Source of the DNA: Oscarella lobularis
Lineage: Eukaryota > Porifera > Homoscleromorpha > Homosclerophorida > Oscarellidae
Assembly: GCF_947507565.1 (NCBI RefSeq)
Contig: NC_089179.1
Coordinates: forward strand, 3,489,747-3,553,746
DNA: 64,000 nucleotides
Direction: 5' to 3'
The position numbers and the translations under genes were made by a program. Below are positions 56,958 to 64,000 of the stretch, in pieces. The notes beneath the pieces are model-generated. The model saw nothing but the letters and a program-made list of their open reading frames with translations. It was not told where the DNA came from and ran no database searches. How positions within the stretch are numbered: position 1 is the stretch's first letter; every line of letters starts with the position of its first letter.

Positions 56958-59900
56958 CTATTTTCTTCGCTTTCTTTTTTGGGCCTTCTGCTGATTCTTT
57001 TCGGCTCTCTTGTCCTTTTTCATGCGTGAGTCGACCATTTTGTATCGTCCCTTCACTCCCGCTGGTCGACCAGGTTTTCGACTGCGTGCTAGGGACTTCA
57101 ATCAGAAATTTTTTGGTCATCAACAAGATTGATCGTACTTCCGTGTTTTTTGCTAACAACGTACTGCACTTTCTCTTTGGGCTTCAATTGCATTTTTTTG
57201 TAGATACTTTATATAAAAAATTCTGAGGAAGTAGACTCTTGGGGAGGGGAAAATTCTTACTTTCGCAACTGACTCGCTTTTTCGACTCCCGAAGCCCCCG
57301 ATAAATCGGTGACCGATTCAGCTTTCTTCCTCAACACTTGTAGCCGCCTAAGAGCCTGAGACCAAGATAAATTAAAAATAATATATAAAACAATATATAA
57401 AAACGCACTTTTTTCTTCTTTCTCGCTTTCGCTTCAACTATCTTTGCAATGGGACGTGCACTAAGATCTTTTAGACGCTTATTGTATTGGTCGACTTCTT
57501 CCTGTAGTGATGATGATGACGTACAATAGATTATGTTTATTTAATCTTACCCTGGTAACAGGCATTTGCTTTACGTAGAACTTCTTCTCTTCTTCGACGA
57601 ACCAATCAGGCAAGTCGTCGTCGTTGAAACTCCATCTTATAAATAATATTAATCAATAAATAAGATTAATATTCCGAACGTACCTGTGATAGCCGGAATC
57701 TTCGATCTCGCGTTTCGCTTTCTTTGAAGTCGCCATCTTCGTTCCTATAGCCAATCCAACCGGATCAAGATCATCCTCAACCTCCTCAACTAAAATTAAT
57801 ATGAATATATTATTAAAATTATTCAGAGCCAATCACGTGTACCCTGTCTTTGTTTCTTCTTCTTCGTTGGAACACTCTCTTCATGATCTGACTCCAATGT
57901 TTTCTTCATATTGACTCGTTTCGAAAAGAGTTCCTGGTCGTGGAAGAAATTTCCTGATTTTTCAGTGACGAGCATTTTGAGTCGCATCTTCTCCTGCTGC
58001 TTTCTCTCCTTCATCTGATCCTTTCTCTTTTTCCTTCACAAAAAAATTGAAATTTAATTAGTTATTGATTTGCCTAGAGGGAGGGACACGCCTCTTCGCT
58101 TTCATATGAACGTCTAAACGAATCTGTTGCGCCATGGCATCCGCTTCGTCTTCAATCGTAAAACCGGTCTCTTCTCTATAAAGAGAAGGAGACTCATAGA
58201 TAAAAATTATTTATTAATTAATACGTTTCTTTATTTGTATCCTTCTCGTCGTTTTCGGAATCCGATTCCGGTTGTCTATCCAGAAACTCTCTCATCTTTT
58301 TTCTCCACGTTAAAAGTCGTCTTATAGAGAAGTAATCCAATCCCTGACTTATTATTATTATGTATACTACTAGTACCGTATGTCAGCCTTTCCTAAGACG
58401 CGTATATCCTTGCAACAGTCCTTCAGGTCTTCCGTTGTCAGCGGATGACGAAGAAAGACGGACGAATCAAAGACGAGCTAAATAAATAAATAAATATATA
58501 AATAAATATTTGAATATAGTATCTTACTTCTGACGCTTTTGCCAATACGTCCATGAAATCGGCTCTCGCTACAAATTCAGATACATTGATTTGTTTCAAT
58601 TCGGAATATTCTTCAGCAGGCGTTTTTTGAGTGCTCTAAAAAACAAAATTTTTAATTAAAATAGTTCAATGCAGAGTGTTTTTGTCTATACGGATGACGT
58701 CATTGCCGGAAGTTGAAGTTTTTTCATCGGCTCGACTTCTTCAAAGATAAATTTCGAATCAAATATACGCGGATCTATTTTATCTGGGGCAATGTAATTC
58801 TGACAAACAACGAAAATTTCAGCCGACTCATTACGAGAAGCCTAAAGAAAATAATAATAATAATTAGAAGATAATCTCATTGATTTGTTGTTTCACCTGC
58901 GGTTTGGTCGCGGAAACTTTCTTGAACAATTGCTGAAATACCCAGAGCAAGGAATGATAATCTTTAGAACGAAAAACCTAAAGAGACAACGTAACCAAGG
59001 ATACGAATAGAGTGTATATAGGCTATCACCTTGGTTACAAACGAGCCTCCTTTTCTCAAAAAATCGCACGCTAATTTGACCGCCTTCAAACACAGTGTAG
59101 CTATATAAAAAGGCAATAAATAATTAATTATTAATCATTCTATCAGGGTTGTGCCGAGAATTTTTTCAGTGTGGGAAGAAGGTCTGGAAAATTGTCCAAG
59201 ACACTTTTATGAATCGTCTAAGGCAAAATTGTCTTGGACCATTTTCAAAACTGTCTTGGACCATATTTAAAACCATTTTAAAAATTGTCTTGAACGTTCG
59301 AACGGGAAGAAGACAAAGGCATAGGGAGAAGGCAAAAGGCATAGGGAGAAGGCAAAAGGCATAGGGAGAAGGCAAAAGGCATAGGGACAAGGCGAAAGGC
59401 ATAGGGAAAAGGCAAAAGGCATAGGGAAAAGGCAAAAGGCATAGGGAGAAGGCAAAAGGCATAGGGAGAAGGCAAAAGGCATAGGAGAAGGCAAAAGGCA
59501 TAGGGACAAGGCGAAAGGCATAGGGAAAAGGCAAAAGGCATAGGGAAAAGGCAAAAGGCATAGGGAAAAGGCAAAAGGCATAGGGAAAAGGCAAAAGGCA
59601 TAGGGAAAAGGCAAAAGGCATAGGGAAAAGGCAAAAGGCATAGGGACAAGGCGAAAGGCATAGGGAAAAGGCAAAAGGCATAGGGAAAAGGCAAAAGGCA
59701 TAGGGAGAAGGCAAAAGGCATAGGGAGAAGGCAAAAGGCATAGGGAGAAGGCAAAAGGCATAGGGAAAAGGCAAAAGGCATAGGGAGAAGGCAAAAGGCA
59801 TAGGAGAAGGCAAAGGGAATAGGAGAAGGCAAAAGGCATACTGTAGGAGAAGGCAAAAGGCATAGGGAGAAGGCAAACGGCATAACGTTTTAGTAGTGTA

Positions 59901-60596
59901 TGGGTTGGCGATAGGCGAGTGAGGGTCGGGGCCGACCCATGCCGACCCACGTGGGCAGAACCCTGTTCTTTTTGTCTTGCCTTGTGAAAAGGCGTCCTGT
60001 ATCCACGCCGTTCCCACGTTGGGAGCCCCGTCGTGAATGACGCAATCCGCTTTCCATCCCTTCAGTTCCCTTTGGAGCGACTGAGAAAATAACAATAATT
60101 AAGATTATTTTCTTATAGGGTTTTCTTACTTGACGACATTTTTCCGTTGTTATGTCTTCTTGGAGTGTAATCACGTTGTGTATGGGTTTAATTGGAACCA
60201 AATCGACTCCTAAAAAAGAAAATAGGGTAAATATCATTCGGTCACGTGATCACGATATGCACCAATAATGAGACTCGAAACGGGAGTATTTTCGACGGCC
60301 GCTTGAAGCCTAAAAAATTAATTAATTAATTAATTAATTTAATTATTTCAATTTTTTAGATATGGACGTACCATCCGCCCGGTGCCGCGCACAAGTCGAT
60401 TAGGACCCTAGCTGTTTGTAGAAAATTGAATTGACGGTTCAATTGGAGCAATTTGAAAGCCGATCGCGATCTATAGCCTGAAACCGCGCCAATTGTCAAT
60501 CGATTGTATCAAAATCGGATTCGCTATACCGGTTTCCTTCGCCAAGTGGTAGAAGCGATCTTTTCGGCGCTTTCCTAGCTTCGCTTTCTTCGTCAT
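56958..60596 (-). CDS. FTSJ3: pre-rRNA 2'-O-ribose methyltransferase FTSJ3/SPB1
   Basis: The start is ATG 60596 ([23 protein letters not shown]). The FtsJ domain follows: [12 protein letters not shown] with the catalytic Lys, the SAM loop [47 protein letters not shown] with the catalytic Asp, and [15 protein letters not shown] with [11 protein letters not shown]. Charged middle exons carry the SPB1 linker. The C-terminus has [51 protein letters not shown] and [20 protein letters not shown], the typical Spb1 C-terminal block, ending at 56960-56958. The nucleolar enzyme methylates 28S rRNA during 60S assembly. Intron 59101-59980 has a GC donor and contains a minisatellite. Start-to-start distance to TRIAP1 is 66 bases. 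Confidence 0.9.
59309..59883. repeat. 20-bp minisatellite in FTSJ3 intron
   Basis: About 29 tandem units of AGGCAAAAGGCATAGGGAGA with variants (GGGAAAA, GGGACAAGGCGAAA, one-base deletions). Because 20 is not divisible by three, and the units have no stop on the minus strand, all three minus frames stay open for 200-300 codons and give a false [20 protein letters not shown] protein. Confidence 0.95.
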
Positions 60597-60662
60597 GTTG
60601 CAGGGCACATGTACGTAGTCTAGCGTGCGTTAAAGAATCAACAAATCATTTTCCACGTACAA

Positions 60663-60946
60663 ATGGAAAGCATAAAAGACGAATGCACGCCACTAAAGCG
60701 CGACTATGACAGTTGCTTTCTAAAATGGTACACAAGTAAGTACCTAAAAGGCGATCGTCGAAGCGACGACTGCACTCACCTCTATTCAAAATATCAGGAA
60801 TGCGTTCTGGTAGAGAACAGAGACTCGCTCGCGTGACGTATGCACCTAATGTCTCCATATAGAAAGCAATCAAAGAAAAGGGGCTGAATTTGGATGAAAT
60901 GAAAGAGGCGGTGCTCGGAACTGATAGAGAGAAAATTCCCCCGTAG
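60663..60946 (+). CDS. TRIAP1: TP53-regulated inhibitor of apoptosis 1 / Mdm35 homologue
   Basis: Two exons (60663-60809, 60863-60946) encode 76 residues, the same length as the human protein. A twin CX9C fold is visible: CTPLKRDYDSC and CTHLYSKYQEC, with KWYTSKYLKGD between and KAIKEKGLNLDE after. TRIAP1/Mdm35 sits in the mitochondrial intermembrane space and pairs with PRELI proteins to move phosphatidic acid. It is a divergent neighbour of FTSJ3. Confidence 0.93.
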
Positions 60947-61046
60947 AATAACGCGAAAAATCATTTTTTAATTAATAATAATAATGACGTGTTTTTTGAG
61001 AGCATTCTTCAAACGCACGTGATGTGACGTCACAGTGACGTCATTA

Positions 61047-62405
61047 CTAATGCTTGTAGAAACCTTGGCCCGTCTTGTTGCCCAACTTTCCTTCGGCGAC
61101 CAATTTATTCAATAGATCGCTCGGTTGGAACAACGCTTCATCAGGAACCAGATCGTGCCATCCTAGAAAATAATCTATAGAGATTAGCTCTCTATTATTT
61201 ATCTATCTCACCGTCCATGATAAATTTCGTTGTGTCGAGTCCAACGTAGTCGAGAAGTTGAATGGGTCCCATTGGATGGCCTATGTGCACGTGCGTGGGC
61301 GTGGTAAATCAATAGCGTATATAAATACCGGCTCCCAGTTTCATTGCAGTGTCAATGTCTTCAGCAGTGGCATCACCTATTATAAAAGATAATGTATATA
61401 TTTCTATTTCTAATGCAATCACGTGCATACCTCTTTCTAACATTCGTATCGCTTCCATTAGATATGGCACTAGGAGTCTGTTCACAATAAAACCCGGAGT
61501 ATCCTACATATAGATGTAATTAATTCGAAAATAAATAAATAAATAAATAATTTTCTCACGCGACACGAGACCGGTTTCTTGCCAACCGATTTCCCAAACT
61601 CAGTCAAATAGTCGAACGTCTCCTGACTGGTCTCCGCAGTGCGAACGACCTGGAAGGAATCACGTGACGCGCGACCAAGGGGTTCCCTCTATTCAAAAAA
61701 CCTCGACCAACTTCATTACGGGGACTGGATTAAAAAAGTGCAAGCCACCAAAACGATCTTTTCTCTGCGTCGCACTCGCGATTCTCGATATGGAAAGCGA
61801 TGACGTATTCGAAGCGAAGACCGTGTGCCTTGAGAAAACAATTCAATACTAATTATAATGATTAATTAATTAATTAATATAAAACAATTCAATAATAATT
61901 ATGATAATTAATTCATTAATTAATATGGACTTTGGAGCTGCGGAATCGAGATCTTGAAATAGTTTCTGTTTTGTCTCCATGTTCTCGACTATGGCTTCAA
62001 TAACCAAATTGGATTGAGCTGCAGCCGAGAGAGCGTTTGTGCTATAATTTAGACGACTGGTCGATTTTTCCAAGAAGTCTTTCGCTTTCTATATAAGAAA
62101 AAATGAATTGATTTTTTTCGTTGATTTTTGTGTCTCTACGGTGACGTCATCTGGAAAGGTTTTCTTTGCGACTCTTTCCAAGCTCGATCGTATCCTGCGA
62201 TCGGCTCCCTGCAGCAATTCGTCCGTTTGATCGACTAAATTGACGTCATGTCCGTTTTGCGCCGCTACCTAAAAAATTAGAATTATTACATAATTCCGTG
62301 GCGCGTTGTTGGTTTATGCGTCACTTGAGCGATTCCCGATCCCATTAGGCCGGCACCGACGACGGTGATCGTGCTGAAGCGTCTCGTCGTCGCAGCCAAT
62401 CTCAT
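61047..62405 (-). CDS. HADH: Mitochondrial 3-hydroxyacyl-CoA dehydrogenase
   Basis: The start is ATG 62405 with a basic, Ser/Thr-rich presequence ([12 protein letters not shown]), followed at once by the Rossmann loop [15 protein letters not shown]. Later exons give [22 protein letters not shown], the SNTSSLSI segment, [15 protein letters not shown] with the catalytic His, [30 protein letters not shown] and the end [18 protein letters not shown]. It oxidises L-3-hydroxyacyl-CoA with NAD+ in matrix beta-oxidation. The stop is 100 bases from TRIAP1 (convergent), and the start is 108 bases from 14-3-3 (divergent). Confidence 0.93.
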
Positions 62406-62513
62406 TGGAATGCGAAAGAGTCGGTGCGTTCGTAACGCGCATGCTCGCGAGTTTCCCTAGATATCGTCTCCGGTCGAATCCTTCCATTTGACGGCAATCG
62501 TCAGCGCGAAACG

Positions 62514-63465
62514 ATGGACGAGGGAGCGAAGAAAGTCTTCACAGCAAAGCTAGCCGAACAGGCGGAAAGATACGACGGTTAGAAGCCCGTCCGGGCGGCG
62601 GGGATCGTCCCCCAATCGAACTGATCCTCCCCAATTCCCCCACAGAAATGGTGAAATGCATGAAAGACGTCGTTAAAGCGAAAGAACAGAAACTATCGAC
62701 GGAAGAGCGCAATCTTCTCTCAGTCGCCTACAAAAACGTCGTGGGGGCGCGTCGCGCTTCGTGGCGAATCATCAATAGTCTTCTCCTAAAGAAGAAAGAC
62801 GCGAGCGATAGCGAATCGCATCTCAAAGAATATCAGGACGTCATCGAAAAGGAATTGGAAGAAATTTGCGGTGACGTCATCAAAGTATTGGGGGAAAAGA
62901 AGGAGGATGATACGGGCGTCGGCGGCGAGGGTCTATTAGGAGAAGCGGTGGAAAACGAAGAAAAGGTCTTTTATCACAAAATGTAAGGCGAAAAAAATTA
63001 AATATAATTTATTAATTATTGATTTTAATTAAGGAAAGCGGACTATCATCGCTATTTGGCCGAATTTCAAAAGGATGACAAGCGTAAAGAGGCCGTAGAA
63101 AAAGCTAAAGAGGCGTATAAACATGCGACGGAGGCGGCCAAGGAACTCACCGTCACTCATCCCATTCGTCTCGGCTTGGCGCTCAATTTCTCCGTCTTCT
63201 ATTACGAGATTGTGGATAATTCGGAGAAGGCGTGCGAGTTGGCGAAAAAGGCGTTCGATGACGCTATAAGCAAGATAGACGATCTTCAAGAGGAGAGCTA
63301 TAAGGATAGCACTCTCATTATGCAACTTCTCAGAGATAATCTCACGCTTTGGACGTCCGACATGCAAGGTACATTCGATTATTTATTTATTTATTTATTT
63401 ATTTTAATTTTTTTTTAGATGAGAAGGAGGAAGTTCAAGACGTTGAAGATGCTGAAGTGTCTTGA
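62514..63465 (+). CDS. YWHA: 14-3-3 family protein
   Basis: Four exons (62514-62577, 62646-62982, 63034-63368, 63419-63465) give 260 residues. 14-3-3 landmarks are [80 protein letters not shown] and [18 protein letters not shown]. The phosphoserine-binding Lys/Arg/Tyr residues are in place. The isoform class is unclear. The loop after the third helix ([17 protein letters not shown]) is longer and more acidic than in vertebrate forms. It binds phosphorylated partners in the cytoplasm. Confidence 0.95.
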
Positions 63466-63661
63466 CCTGTTTCTTTTTTTTTCCAGGGGGACCTTTGAAC
63501 TATCCGTTTTTTTTTTTTGTGTGTTTCTCGTTTGTTTGTTTGTTTCGTCTATAATGTATGTAGGCTTATTGTGTGATCAAGGAAATGTATTGGTCTTAGT
63601 TAATACAACGTGAACACGTGCTTTTGATTGTGGGAGGAGCAAAGAGGTCACGTGTTCCCTT
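63466..63661. other. Convergent 3' flanks of 14-3-3 and the last gene
   Basis: 196 bases with T-rich runs (63471-63520) and TTTG repeats, fitting a 3' end of 14-3-3. No gene is seen. Confidence 0.4.
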
Positions 63662-64000
63662 TCACTTGGTGCAGCACACTTGGATTTCTTTTGAATAGGC
63701 GGCGAATTTCGCTTCGATTTTCTTTCTCAGCTGCTTTCGCGTGTGATCCACTTCCTGTTTCTTCGCGCGAAAGACGTTGATTTCTTCCTGCGAGATGAAA
63801 CTCGTCTCGTCCGAATCAGTCTAAAGGGAAAGGAAAAAAAATTCAAAATGATTAGGGAAGATATATTAATTAATTAAAGTGATAAAAACCGTGAGAAGAT
63901 CTTCTAATCCACACGGCAGCTAAAAAGAAAAAATACATCACCAGTCCCTAGGGTTATTATATATGATATACCTTAACAACTTCCTTCTTCTTAGGGCCGT
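63662..64000 (-). CDS. C-terminal part of an unrecognised coiled-coil protein
   Basis: Three exons read GPKKKEVVK, LPCGLEDLLT and SDETSFISQEEINVFRAKKQ followed by QEVDHTRKQLRKKIEAKFAAY and SKEIQVCCTK-stop (63664-63662). The N-terminal part lies beyond the right edge. The sequence is charged and helical, likely coiled coil, with the phases of GT-AG introns respected. I do not recognise the family. Confidence 0.6.

Noticed and set aside
59166-60095. Long minus-strand frames of 200-309 codons rich in Pro, Phe, Leu and Cys
   Set aside because: These are artefacts of a stop-free 20-bp minisatellite inside an FTSJ3 intron, and all three frames are open.

Overview
The window is eukaryotic nuclear DNA from an early-branching animal, most likely a marine sponge. 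Genes are packed tail to head, introns are short, AT-rich and of GT-AG type, and the products are animal proteins: a collagen IV NC1 domain, a kinase-less DAPK-like ROCO protein, a Death/NB-ARC/TPR/ZU5/Death protein, IFT20, a NOVA-like KH protein, 14-3-3 and F-type lectins. The species cannot be fixed from sequence alone.

Left part (1-25968). A signal-peptide/NC1 protein runs off the left edge on the minus strand. It is followed by an ankyrin-Roc-COR-Death gene (-), two tandem copies of a nuclease-like/kinase-like fusion gene (-), PP1 catalytic subunit (-), an RWD/RING-type gene (+), SRSF1 (-), IFT20 (+), HEATR6 (-), an NLR-like STAND gene (-) and a NOVA-like three-KH gene (-). Several pairs share divergent promoters or end within tens of bases of each other.

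Centre (about 26-55 kb). This is the striking region: a tandem array of eight F-type lectin genes, L1 to L8, all on the plus strand. Each has a signal-peptide leader exon, two exons that each encode one F-type lectin domain and, except in L6, an 8-nt final exon. The fucose-binding signature HX26RXDX4R can be read directly. It is complete in both domains of L1, L2, L3 and L8. It lacks the histidine in both domains of L4, L5 and L7. L6 is a hybrid. Spacers carry broken copies of the two flanking genes (NOVA-like exon 1 and the 3' end of DENR), a strongly conserved unidentified ~850-bp core, spare or broken leader exons, and hairpins. This suggests that the array grew by tandem duplication with breakpoints inside the two flanking genes, followed by gene conversion.

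Right part (55-64 kb). Ordinary housekeeping genes return: DENR (-), dynein light chain LC8 (+), FTSJ3/SPB1 rRNA methyltransferase (-, with a 20-bp minisatellite in a GC-AG intron), TRIAP1 (+), HADH (-), 14-3-3 (+) and the 3' end of an unrecognised coiled-coil gene (-).

Gene models were made by eye from translation, splice-site phase and comparison of copies. No database search was run, and family assignments rest on recognised motifs.
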